A stretch of DNA of 39,896 nt. It comes from Oscillospiraceae bacterium. Its GTDB lineage: Bacteria > Bacillota > Clostridia > Oscillospirales > Oscillospiraceae. Location: positions 64,530 to 104,425 of the forward strand of contig JAFSWC010000066.1 in assembly GCA_017444665.1 (NCBI GenBank), written 5' to 3'. The number at the start of each line of letters is the position of its first letter. The stretch's first letter is position 1. The position numbers were made by a program, and so were the translations under genes. Shown piece after piece: positions 1 through 6,997 of this stretch. The notes under the pieces are model-generated. The model saw only the letters and a program-made list of their open reading frames with translations, did not search any database and had not been told where the DNA came from.

Positions 1-456
1 GAACATCAGAATATGCAGGCGGATCGTATTGTCCGGGCATCTTCTCAGCAGGATCGGGGCGCTCTCCACGCCGCCGCTGTCCGGATTCAGCCCTCCGCTC
101 TGATCGATCCGCTCTCTGTCGCTTCCCATGATCCCCATCGGTCTGCCGGGCAACTTGCGAAGACCTTCTCGAACGCCCTGTCGAATGGCATCAAGCATTT
201 TTCCGCTCACCGCGCAGTCGTCGCCGATTTCGAGCACCAGATGCGGAATGCCTGTGTCGTCGCAAAGCGGGCTGTGGTTCTGCTCCGCAGCTTCCGCATT
301 GGCAAGAATTTGTTCAAGCACCCATTTGGCCTTTTCATTCTGTTCGGTTCGTATGGCTTTTTCATATGCCGCCTTTTTGTCCGGCCGAAATGTCGATCCG
401 GCTTCCACCAACGCATCTCTGACGCGGGCGACGATCTCAACATATGTTTCAGTCAT
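1..456 (-). CDS. Fe-S fumarate hydratase / L-tartrate dehydratase alpha subunit (partial, C-terminus cut by window edge)
   Basis: About 152 N-terminal residues of a class I hydro-lyase alpha subunit (family N-terminal domain usually about 280 aa). The motif CDDTGIPH near residue 70 matches the family's Fe-S-ligand Cys plus Asp-Thr-Gly active-site segment; a PMGIMGSDRER stretch follows. The family reversibly hydrates fumarate to malate, or dehydrates tartrate or related hydroxy-diacids, with an oxygen-sensitive 4Fe-4S cluster. The start ATG at 456 lies inside the end of the beta gene (8-nt overlap), so the subunits are translationally coupled. The order beta-then-alpha is the reverse of the common ttdA-ttdB order. 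The exact substrate cannot be read from the sequence; the clustered lyases make a non-TCA hydroxy-diacid as likely as malate. Confidence 0.85.
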   Translation of the reverse strand, partial: MTETYVEIVARVRDALVEAGSTFRPDKKAAYEKAIRTEQNEKAKWVLEQILANAEAAEQNHSPLCDDTGIPHLVLEIGDDCAVSGKMLDAIRQGVREGLRKLPGRPMGIMGSDRERIDQSGGLNPDSGGVESAPILLRRCPDNTIRLHILMF

Positions 457-955
457 AGATGCTCCTTCCGTGTGCTGCGGCAATGATGGCGGGATACCGG
501 TCCGCCTTGATCAGATACAGCGCCTCCATACCCAGTTCCGGAAAAGCGATGATCTTCTGCTCCGAAGTTTTTGTCCCCAGCAGGGCTGTCACCGGCGGGA
601 TCACCGCATAAACGGCGTTATGCCGATCCAGCGCTTCAATCGTCTCTTTATGAAGCGCACCCTTGCCCAGATGCAGTCTGATCCCGGCAGCGCTCAGCGC
701 TTCGATGCTGCTCTCGATCTCCAGCTTATTGGAAGAAGTTGGCCCTACGCCGGCAGGGCTGACCGCCGTGTGAAAGATCACCTGCCCATGCAGGTCGATC
801 CCCAGCTCTGCCGCCCGGCCGTTCTCGATCATTTTCAGCACCTTGGGAAGCACCGCGTCCCGGCCGCAGAGGATATATCCGCTGATTTCAACCGGATCTC
901 CGACCTGCAGGCTTCGCGCCTCTTCTTCCGAGATCGGTGTGTTTAACTGAATCAT
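449..955 (-). CDS. Fe-S fumarate hydratase / L-tartrate dehydratase beta subunit
   Basis: 168 aa, full length for the stand-alone beta subunit (Fumerase_C domain) of two-subunit class I fumarases and tartrate dehydratases. The opening 'LNTPISEEEARSLQVGD', the central HTAVSPAGVGPTSSNK segment and a later HLGKGAL are typical of the family; this subunit supplies substrate-binding residues and pairs with the Fe-S alpha subunit just downstream. GAGGT lies six bases before the ATG at 955. The stop overlaps the alpha start, and 69 bp separate it from the upstream lyase gene. It probably belongs to the same transcript as the genes up to the TRAP permease. Family assignment is firm; fumarase versus tartrate or other hydroxy-diacid dehydratase is not resolved. 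Confidence 0.85.
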   Translation of the reverse strand: MIQLNTPISEEEARSLQVGDPVEISGYILCGRDAVLPKVLKMIENGRAAELGIDLHGQVIFHTAVSPAGVGPTSSNKLEIESSIEALSAAGIRLHLGKGALHKETIEALDRHNAVYAVIPPVTALLGTKTSEQKIIAFPELGMEALYLIKADRYPAIIAAAHGRSIYD

Positions 956-1024
956 CTTGCTACCTCGTCTGTCTTTTCGCCATATTTCTTTGCGATGTTT
1001 TCCTGGAGGAAAATGGAAATGGCA

Positions 1025-2170
1025 TCAATCGTTTACGGCAAAGAGCCTGACATAGTCGCTCTCGTTTCGGATCACGCCAAAAGCTCTGGCACGGTTATAA
1101 ATCTTTTTCGCCCAGTTTGTGTGCGGCTTGATCTCGTTCATTTTGTTTCCGCCCGAGCCCTTTACCACGCCCCCGCCTGTTCTGAGGATCTGGCAGGCGT
1201 CGTCGTACTCTTCCTTTGTCACAGCCATCAGCGCGTTAACAAACTTGACGTGGGTGGGATGGATGACTGTACGGCCGACAAAGCCGTTCGCCTTGTCAAG
1301 GATGACCTCGCGCAGCAGTCCGTCGATCTCATTGTTGACAAGCGGCTGGCGTCTCATCAGATAATCCTCGATCCCATGGTGCGGAAGATCCTCGAACATC
1401 ATTTCCTTCGGCGCGCGGAAATACTCCCACACCGGACCGGAAATGACATAATCGTTGTTTCGGCCGCAGACGTTTATAATATCGCTGAGACATTCGCGCA
1501 CAGTCATGATATCGTACAGGCTATAGTCAACGCCGCGGCGCACGCCGAAGACCGAGCTGAAATCTGTTCCGCCCACACGCACCTGCAGAACCAGATGCTT
1601 GTATTTATCCAGGATCTTTTTGATGCCCATCAGCTGCGGGATCCGGCTCTCCTTATAGGCGACCTCAGGGTCTTCGATGATCGGCATGCCGTAGAGGATC
1701 TCTCCGAAACGGTCGTTAAGGTCCTGAAGATAGGCATAGTATTCGTATCCGTTTTCCGAATTGAATTTGGGGAAGTTGACGCCGCAAAGGCTTTTCACTT
1801 CCTGCTTCGTCAGCTTTTCGCCAAAAGCCTTGAACTGGGAAAGATTGCGGACTCGGATGAAAATCAGCGGAACATAGTCCGCATCAAGTCTGCCGCTCTC
1901 CACGGCCTCGGTCACGGCCGCAAGCAGGTGATGGACGTTTTCCATCGCTTCGGGGACCTTCTCTTCGGGACAGGCGTCCTCAAAGCAGAGGACCATCGTC
2001 GTAAGTCCGGGCATCGCGTGATCAAGGATCTTCTGTGTAAAATCCTTATAGCCCGGCATATACATCGTTGCGCCCAGACAATACTGCAGCAGCTCGCGAT
2101 CTGTATATTTGTTAAATTGCTCCGGCTCCACGACAAAACGGAAGTCGGGATTATACATATGATGTCTCAT
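1025..2170 (-). CDS. HpcH/HpaI - citrate-lyase-beta-like C-C bond lyase
   Basis: 381 aa, longer than ordinary CitE proteins (about 290 aa). It resembles the enlarged TIM-barrel 'C-C bond lyase' branch of the HpcH/HpaI/CitE superfamily. Supporting segments are the N-terminal GATMYMPGYKDF, TTMVLCFEDACPE (acidic metal-site-like strand), LVLQVRVGGTDFSSVFG and a late GFVGRTVIHPTHV, where CitE proteins carry a G-x-x-G-K-x-x-I-HP motif. Members cleave or condense 2-hydroxy acyl compounds by retro-Claisen or aldol chemistry with Mg2+. A purine-rich AGGAAG precedes the start by about 10 nt; an in-frame ATG four codons later is an alternative. It lies 24 bp after the TIM-barrel gene and before the fumarase subunits, so it may release a C4 or C2 acid to them. 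The substrate is unknown. Confidence 0.7.
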   Translation of the reverse strand: MRHHMYNPDFRFVVEPEQFNKYTDRELLQYCLGATMYMPGYKDFTQKILDHAMPGLTTMVLCFEDACPEEKVPEAMENVHHLLAAVTEAVESGRLDADYVPLIFIRVRNLSQFKAFGEKLTKQEVKSLCGVNFPKFNSENGYEYYAYLQDLNDRFGEILYGMPIIEDPEVAYKESRIPQLMGIKKILDKYKHLVLQVRVGGTDFSSVFGVRRGVDYSLYDIMTVRECLSDIINVCGRNNDYVISGPVWEYFRAPKEMMFEDLPHHGIEDYLMRRQPLVNNEIDGLLREVILDKANGFVGRTVIHPTHVKFVNALMAVTKEEYDDACQILRTGGGVVKGSGGNKMNEIKPHTNWAKKIYNRARAFGVIRNESDYVRLFAVND

Positions 2171-2194
2171 GAAAGAAAAACTTCCTCTTTCGCT

Positions 2195-3097
2195 TTATTT
2201 CAGGCTTCCGCGCGGACTCCATACCGCCTCGGGATAATACTCGTCAAGCATGCGTTTGACGAGACTGCACTGCTTGGCGCGCTTGCGCGCATCCTCCTCG
2301 CTGCTGTCCCAGCTGTGCGTCTGCGCAACGGAACCGCCTGTCTTGAGATAGATCGGCGCGGCGACGCGTACCATTTCCGGCACCTCATAATGACGGATAA
2401 AGCCGCCTGTGGACTTCGGGTTTTCGGTGTGCAGGTCAAGCGGGATATCGATCGCCTGGCGCATGGCGGCCATCATCTGAAGCTGGATGTCACGCACGGG
2501 ATTCACCGAGTCGGCCCCGATCAGCTCCAGCAGCTTTGCCGAGCAGGGATTGCCGTGTCCCGCGTGGGCGGAGACTTTGAAATGGCAGTCTTCCGGGATC
2601 TCGCCGTCCTTGCGCATTTCGTTCAAGACCCACAGGCAGCCCTCGTCATATACGAGGAAGCCGCGGCATCCAAGGCGGGCCGCTCTCTTCACATCCTCGA
2701 TAGCCCTGACGATCTGCTCCTGTCCGCGAAGACGGTAACCCATGCGGACACCTTCTTCGGTGTTCACCGACGCCGAGGTGTCCGTCGTCGCGCGCGGGCC
2801 GATGGCCAGAATCAGGTCCGTCTGCCAATCATGCGCAAGCTCGACCATCTTAGCGATCTCCTCATCGGTCAGACGCATGATACCCTGGGTCTGTGTAACG
2901 CGGTGGAGATACAGCCCATAGCTGTCCATCGCCTCAAGCAGCGCACGCATGACCTTCGGCCCCTGGATGCCCGGAACCTCAAAACGATACTGTCCGCCGT
3001 CCGAAAAACGCTTTTCAGAGGTAGGCAGATCATAGGCGTCGCCGCCGGGCAGGCCGATCGAGCGAAGAAATTCTCTTGTCTTGTCCATGCTGTTCAT
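2195..3097 (-). CDS. TIM-barrel protein, resembles U32-peptidase-like barrels; function unknown
   Basis: 300 aa, soluble, no signal peptide. Alternating strand/helix pattern with segments such as MRALLEAMDSYGLYLHRV, DLILAIGPRATTDTSAS, GCRGFLVYDEGCLWVLNEM, KVSAHAGHGNPCSAKLL, IDIPLDLHTENPKSTGG and APIYLKTGGSVAQTHSWD, which reads as a beta/alpha barrel with substrate-binding loops at strand ends (H, T, E, N in LHTENPKSTGG). I cannot match it securely to a characterised enzyme. U32-like peptidase/hydroxylase barrels are the nearest resemblance I recall. I looked for the PEP-mutase/isocitrate-lyase EDK-x(n)-NS motif and did not find it. It sits between the ThDP decarboxylase (36 bp upstream) and the C-C lyase (24 bp downstream), so it is probably an enzyme of the same pathway. 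AAGGGA precedes the chosen ATG; an internal ATG three codons later is possible. Confidence 0.55.
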   Translation of the reverse strand: MNSMDKTREFLRSIGLPGGDAYDLPTSEKRFSDGGQYRFEVPGIQGPKVMRALLEAMDSYGLYLHRVTQTQGIMRLTDEEIAKMVELAHDWQTDLILAIGPRATTDTSASVNTEEGVRMGYRLRGQEQIVRAIEDVKRAARLGCRGFLVYDEGCLWVLNEMRKDGEIPEDCHFKVSAHAGHGNPCSAKLLELIGADSVNPVRDIQLQMMAAMRQAIDIPLDLHTENPKSTGGFIRHYEVPEMVRVAAPIYLKTGGSVAQTHSWDSSEEDARKRAKQCSLVKRMLDEYYPEAVWSPRGSLK

Positions 3098-3133
3098 ATC
3101 ATCGTTCCCTTTCTGTTTATCCTCAGGTCTTAT

Positions 3134-4264
3134 CTATCCGTTCAGTTCGTCGATCAGTCTGTCGATAGCCTCGCGGTGGTCAAATACGATCGGCGGCAGT
3201 TTTTCTCTCAAGCCTTTATGGATACGGCAGTCGATAAAGGATGCTCTGCCGATATCTTTCAACTCATTGATAGCCTGGATCAGCTCTTCTTTCGTTTCTG
3301 CGCACTTCCCTATTGTGGCATAGCCGCAGCTTTCCGCAATCGCGGTAAAGTCCAGCTGATATCCCGCGGAGGGTTGTCCGCCGACCGATTCATGCGCGCC
3401 GTTGTTCAAAACAACGTGCATAAAATTGGGACAATCGAACTTGCTCATCATAGTAAGAGCGCCAAGATGCATAATGGCGGCGGCGTCTCCGTCCAGTACG
3501 ACCACTTTCCGTTCCGGCCTTGCCATTGCGATGCCGAGCGCCACGGAGGAGGCGTGGCCCATAGAACCGACGTTGAGATAATCTGTCGACTTTGCCTCTC
3601 CCCGCCTTTCCCGCAGGAAAAACAGTTCACGCGTCGCACGCCCGGTCGTGGCGGAGTAGATCGTATCTGTTGGCATATGATCAAGGATCACCTCAATGGC
3701 CTCTTCCCGGCACATAGGATAGCGGTCATCTGTCTCGTTCGCCTTCTCGGTAGCGGCCATTACGCCCTTCGGCGCAAGAAGCGCAAACGGTGTGCGCGCG
3801 CTCCGGCTGGTCGCCGCGGCAACAGCAAGCATTTCCGAAAAGCTCTCGTCATTATCCTCGAGCACCAGATAAGGGATATGCATGATTTCAAGAAGTCCCG
3901 GCGTGATCTCCCCCTGCAGTCTGTGCTGGGGATGATTCGGCTCGCTCCCGTTCTGTCCGCGCCAGCCGATCAATAAAATCATCGGCACGGCATACACCGC
4001 CGGATCTGTCAGACTGGCAAGCGGATTAACCGCATTTCCCATGCCGCTGTTCTGCATATAAACAAGCGGGACCTCTTTGGTGGCGAAATAGTGGCCAGCG
4101 GCAATTCCGACGGCGTTTCCTTCGTTTGCCGCGATCACGTTTCTGCCGCCGCAATGCTTGAGCGCATACGTGCAAAAACCGTTCAAATAAGAATCCGGAA
4201 CGCCTGTAAAGAAGGAGATCCCGTTATCCTGCAGGCAGGAAAAAACTCTTGCTTGATCCAGCAT
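3134..4264 (-). CDS. Phosphonopyruvate decarboxylase-like ThDP enzyme
   Basis: 376 aa, the length of single-chain phosphonopyruvate decarboxylases. N-terminal PYR domain: FFTGVPDSYLNGF, then AANEGNAVGIAAG with the ThDP-activating Glu, then PLVYMQNSGMGNAVNPL, a strong family signature. C-terminal PP domain: VVVLDGDAAAIMHLGAL followed by VVLNNGAHESVGGQ, the GD-x(about 25)-N ThDP/Mg motif. Known members convert phosphonopyruvate to phosphonoacetaldehyde, making PEP mutase reversal favourable; the close homologue sulfopyruvate decarboxylase acts on the sulfonate analogue. No PEP mutase lies in this window, so the actual 3-substituted pyruvate is uncertain. The ATG directly follows the aldo-keto reductase stop (TAAATG), suggesting coupled translation and that the reductase may handle the aldehyde product. 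Confidence 0.8.
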   Translation of the reverse strand: MLDQARVFSCLQDNGISFFTGVPDSYLNGFCTYALKHCGGRNVIAANEGNAVGIAAGHYFATKEVPLVYMQNSGMGNAVNPLASLTDPAVYAVPMILLIGWRGQNGSEPNHPQHRLQGEITPGLLEIMHIPYLVLEDNDESFSEMLAVAAATSRSARTPFALLAPKGVMAATEKANETDDRYPMCREEAIEVILDHMPTDTIYSATTGRATRELFFLRERRGEAKSTDYLNVGSMGHASSVALGIAMARPERKVVVLDGDAAAIMHLGALTMMSKFDCPNFMHVVLNNGAHESVGGQPSAGYQLDFTAIAESCGYATIGKCAETKEELIQAINELKDIGRASFIDCRIHKGLREKLPPIVFDHREAIDRLIDELNG

Positions 4265-5245
4265 TTACTTTGACTCCCCTCCAACCGAACCTTTTCCTTT
4301 ATAAAGCGTAAAGTATTCCGGGCTGTCGCCCTTTGTGACCGACCAGGCCTTCTCAAAAGCCTCCACGACGTCAGCGGGAAGCGGGCCGGCCTTAACGGTA
4401 TCCATATTTTGTTTCAGATGCGAAAGCTTGGACGCCCCGATCAGGATCGCGTCGCCGCGCCGACCGTCGAGCATTGAATGAAAGGCAAGATAGCGGTATG
4501 TCGCCTCGATGCTGCTGATGCCGTGCTCTTCCGCTGCCGTCCGGATTAGATCGACAGCTTCAAAATAGCTTTTTTTCCAATAGCGTCCCTGATAATTGGG
4601 CCGGTGCGTAAAGCGGCCGTCTGCAGGCGTACTGTCAAATCCGGCATATTTCCCCGTCAAAAGGCCGCCCGCCATAGGATTGAAGGCGTAGAACCTCATT
4701 CCGAAGCTGTTGAGACAATCATTCAGCTCGATTTCCGCCTTGCGTGTCAGCGGATTGTACACGCCCTCGTAAACAGTCGGTTTGATCCATCCGTGCCTGT
4801 CGCACACATACCACACGTCCGCCACCATCCAGGCCGGAAAATTAGAAAGTCCCAGCTCGCGATATTTTCCCTGCTCGTGCAAATCGGCCATCGCCGCGAG
4901 GACCCCCTCCACCGGCGTGGCCGGATCGGGGAAGTGCAGATATACCGTATCCGCGCTTTGAAGATTCAGACGCGCCAGACTTTCCCCCACCTGTTTGTAG
5001 GCGGCTTCCGCGTCAAGCCTGCCGGAGATGCGCGGATTTACTTTGGTTGCGATTTGAAACGGCTTGTCAAGCGTCGGCAGCACCTCGCCAAGGAGCCTTT
5101 CACAGTTGCCTTCGTTATAGACATAGGCCGTATCCAGTTCGTCGTATCCGGCGCCAAGAAAGGTGTTGACAAACTCTCCCACCTGCGGGGAGAAAACCGA
5201 TTCTCCAAAAGTCATGGTCCCGAGGACCAGCTTTACCTTTTCCAT
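4265..5245 (-). CDS. Aldo/keto reductase (AKR7-like)
   Basis: 326 aa from the ATG at 5245, chosen because AAGGGG sits 9 nt upstream; the longer reading adds 27 residues with no ribosome site. The AKR barrel is clear: VLGTMTFGESVF at the N-terminus, YDELDTAYVYNEG (Asp and Tyr of the tetrad), FQIATKVNP (Lys), DTVYLHFPDP (His), LGLSNFPAW, YNPL, FNPMAGGLLTGKY and the nucleotide-binding AILIGASKLSHLKQN. This most resembles the aflatoxin-aldehyde-reductase branch (AKR7), NADPH enzymes reducing aldehydes such as succinic semialdehyde. It lies 13 bp after the PrpD-like gene and abuts the ThDP decarboxylase, which makes an aldehyde. I infer, without proof, that it reduces that aldehyde to an alcohol. 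Confidence 0.85.
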   Translation of the reverse strand: MEKVKLVLGTMTFGESVFSPQVGEFVNTFLGAGYDELDTAYVYNEGNCERLLGEVLPTLDKPFQIATKVNPRISGRLDAEAAYKQVGESLARLNLQSADTVYLHFPDPATPVEGVLAAMADLHEQGKYRELGLSNFPAWMVADVWYVCDRHGWIKPTVYEGVYNPLTRKAEIELNDCLNSFGMRFYAFNPMAGGLLTGKYAGFDSTPADGRFTHRPNYQGRYWKKSYFEAVDLIRTAAEEHGISSIEATYRYLAFHSMLDGRRGDAILIGASKLSHLKQNMDTVKAGPLPADVVEAFEKAWSVTKGDSPEYFTLYKGKGSVGGESK

Positions 5246-5258
5246 TTCTTTATTCCCC

Positions 5259-6593
5259 TTACAGGGCTTTGACAAGCTCCTGTGCCTTTGTATTGTCACG
5301 ATAAGCCGCTTCAAAAACGGCTTCATATACGTCGGAGTCTACACCGGCGTATGTCATCAACGCGTCATACCGGTCGCGGAATTCTTTGTCTGTCAGCGGG
5401 TTTTCAGGCTCTCCTTTCGGGAAATCCACGCGTTCGGTATATGATCCGTTTTCCGTGCGGATCGTGACCTCGGCTGCCTGGACGGCGGGAAACAGGGCGC
5501 TCATTGCGTCGTCGGCACAAACGCTGACTTTTTCCGTCATCCGCAGGATCGATTCGTCCTTCACAACATCTTCGCCAAACTCCTGCAGTCCGGCCTTCCC
5601 GTAAAGCAGTCCCGCCGCGGTGGCGTAGGGAATGCTCATCTTGGCGCTGTAACTGCCGGCGATCCGCGTATGATCGTGTCCCGGTACGGCGAGATCATAG
5701 GTCTTTACAGAGATATGCTGCACCTCTTCGGGTTTGACGTTCTCGCGCAAACGGATGGCCGCTTCAACAGCCGGATGCGTATAGCGACAGGAGGCGTATG
5801 GCTTGGTATAGCTTTTTTCGATCGCATAGGTTCCGTTCAGCAGGACAGGCTTTAATTCGACGTCTCCCCTGCCGGTCATCATTTTCAAAAAACCGCGTCC
5901 GCCGAGCGGATCGTCGCTCCCCTTGAAACCCGACATCGCGAGCTGCAGCGCCGTCAGCGAAAGCAGCGCTGTTTTGGCCACATTATAGGGCTTCAGCTCG
6001 CTTCCGTCGTCCAGCGCCTTCAGCATGCCCCCGGCCGCGACGCTTGCCGCAGCAAAGGCCTGGAAACGTTCTTCTTCCGAAAGACCCAGCATACAGCACG
6101 CCGCGATCGTCGCACCGAGCGTGCCGCAGGTGCCGGTAGCGTGGTAGCCCATGGCTTTATGCCCAGGCTGGATAGATACGGCCATCGTGTAAGACGCCTC
6201 ATAGCCGATGACAGCGGCTTTCAAAAGCTCGTCCACGTCCACGTCGTAACGCTGGGCAAGCGGCAGCAACAGTGAGAAGATCGGGCTTCCCAGATGAATG
6301 ATACCGCTGTTTGTCCCGTCGTCGAAATCAAGCGCGTGTCCGTTCAGACCGTTGAGAAATACCGCTTCTTTCAGCACAAGGTCTTTTCCTGTCCCGATCG
6401 CGCGAAAAGCTCCCTGCTCCGGCTCGGCAAAAGAAAAGTATTTTACAAGCTTTTCCTTTTGAAATGCCGCGCCGGCACAGGTGACGGCAAGATAGTCCAG
6501 CAAACTTTGCCGCGCTCTTGCCATGACGGCGTCGGGCACGGGGGCAGAACGGACCTCCTCTATGGCTTTGAGAAATTTTTGCGAAGTATTCAC
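5259..6593 (-). CDS. MmgE/PrpD family protein (2-methylcitrate-dehydratase-like)
   Basis: 444 aa from a GTG at 6593, the usual MmgE/PrpD length. Family features: ARQSLLDYLAVTCAGA near the N-terminus, LNGLNGHALDFDDGTNSG (conserved Gly-His-xx-Asp-xx-Asp core), HLGSPIFSLLLPLA, GYEASYTMAVSI, the GYHATGTCGTLGAT helix, and KPYASCRYTHPAVEAA in the second domain. Characterised members include 2-methylcitrate dehydratase, cis-aconitate decarboxylase and iminodisuccinate epimerase, all acting on di- or tricarboxylates. The sequence alone does not discriminate between them. It follows the membrane-protein genes by 78 bp and precedes the reductase by 13 bp. Because this family acts on carboxylates, it supports a carboxylate substrate for the TRAP-type permease upstream. 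Confidence 0.85.
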   Translation of the reverse strand: MNTSQKFLKAIEEVRSAPVPDAVMARARQSLLDYLAVTCAGAAFQKEKLVKYFSFAEPEQGAFRAIGTGKDLVLKEAVFLNGLNGHALDFDDGTNSGIIHLGSPIFSLLLPLAQRYDVDVDELLKAAVIGYEASYTMAVSIQPGHKAMGYHATGTCGTLGATIAACCMLGLSEEERFQAFAAASVAAGGMLKALDDGSELKPYNVAKTALLSLTALQLAMSGFKGSDDPLGGRGFLKMMTGRGDVELKPVLLNGTYAIEKSYTKPYASCRYTHPAVEAAIRLRENVKPEEVQHISVKTYDLAVPGHDHTRIAGSYSAKMSIPYATAAGLLYGKAGLQEFGEDVVKDESILRMTEKVSVCADDAMSALFPAVQAAEVTIRTENGSYTERVDFPKGEPENPLTDKEFRDRYDALMTYAGVDSDVYEAVFEAAYRDNTKAQELVKAL

Positions 6594-6600
6594 GCAATTT

Positions 6601-6606
6601 CCTCCT
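6601..6606 (-). promoter_or_regulatory. Strong Shine-Dalgarno fixing a GTG start for the PrpD-like gene
   Basis: Perfect AGGAGG on the minus strand, seven bases before the GTG at 6593. It sets the start 22 codons inside the longest reading frame, whose extra N-terminus shows no family similarity. Confidence 0.8.
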
Positions 6607-6671
6607 GTCAGGTCAGCACGCACTATTCCGGTGCTTTTCGCATGATCGCTGTGATGCAATGAGGGGAATAA

Positions 6672-6983
6672 TCAGGTATTTCCGTCTGTCTGCGTCGCTT
6701 CCGGACCTTCCTTATGCGTGCGGCGCGCCGGTACAAGCGCTTTCTCGCCGGAAAGATACATCGTGACAAGTCCGAACAGAATCAAGATCGTCGAGACGTA
6801 GATAAGGACTGGAACGAAGGATTTATAGATCCAGGTGCAGATATTGGTGGCTGTCTCGCCGCCGATGACAAGCGCGGCCAAATAACCGAAGAAGGTCAGC
6901 CCGCCGGCGAAGAGGACGAGCATGATCCCGTATCCGAAGATCAGCTTGCAAACAGAAGCGATCTTTTTCAGTGTTTGTTTCAT
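6672..6983 (-). CDS. Small two-helix membrane protein, possible TRAP small-subunit analogue
   Basis: 103 aa from the ATG at 6983, which has GGAGGGAGGAAG just upstream; the longer frame into the permease gene is a shadow. Two hydrophobic segments, about residues 13-37 (FGYGIMLVLFAGGLTFFGYLA) and 50-73 (VPVLIYVSTILILFGLVTMY), flank a short polar stretch, and the C-terminus is hydrophilic (ARRTHKEGPEATQ). TRAP DctQ subunits normally have four helices and about 160 aa, so this is only half as large. Its place 14 bp after the DctM-like gene and before the enzymes suggests it partners with the permease, which is an inference from position alone. I do not recognise the family. Confidence 0.65.
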   Translation of the reverse strand: MKQTLKKIASVCKLIFGYGIMLVLFAGGLTFFGYLAALVIGGETATNICTWIYKSFVPVLIYVSTILILFGLVTMYLSGEKALVPARRTHKEGPEATQTDGNT

Positions 6984-6997
6984 GGCTTCCTCCCTCC

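Noticed and set aside
2195..3097. Reading the TIM-barrel protein as the missing PEP mutase
   Set aside because: The EDK-x-x-x-K-x-N-S active-site motif of PEP mutases is absent and the strand pattern differs.
995..3976. A 993-codon open frame on the plus strand opposite the lyase, TIM-barrel and decarboxylase genes
   Set aside because: It is the antisense of three well-supported family genes, has no family motifs and reflects codon bias of the true strand.
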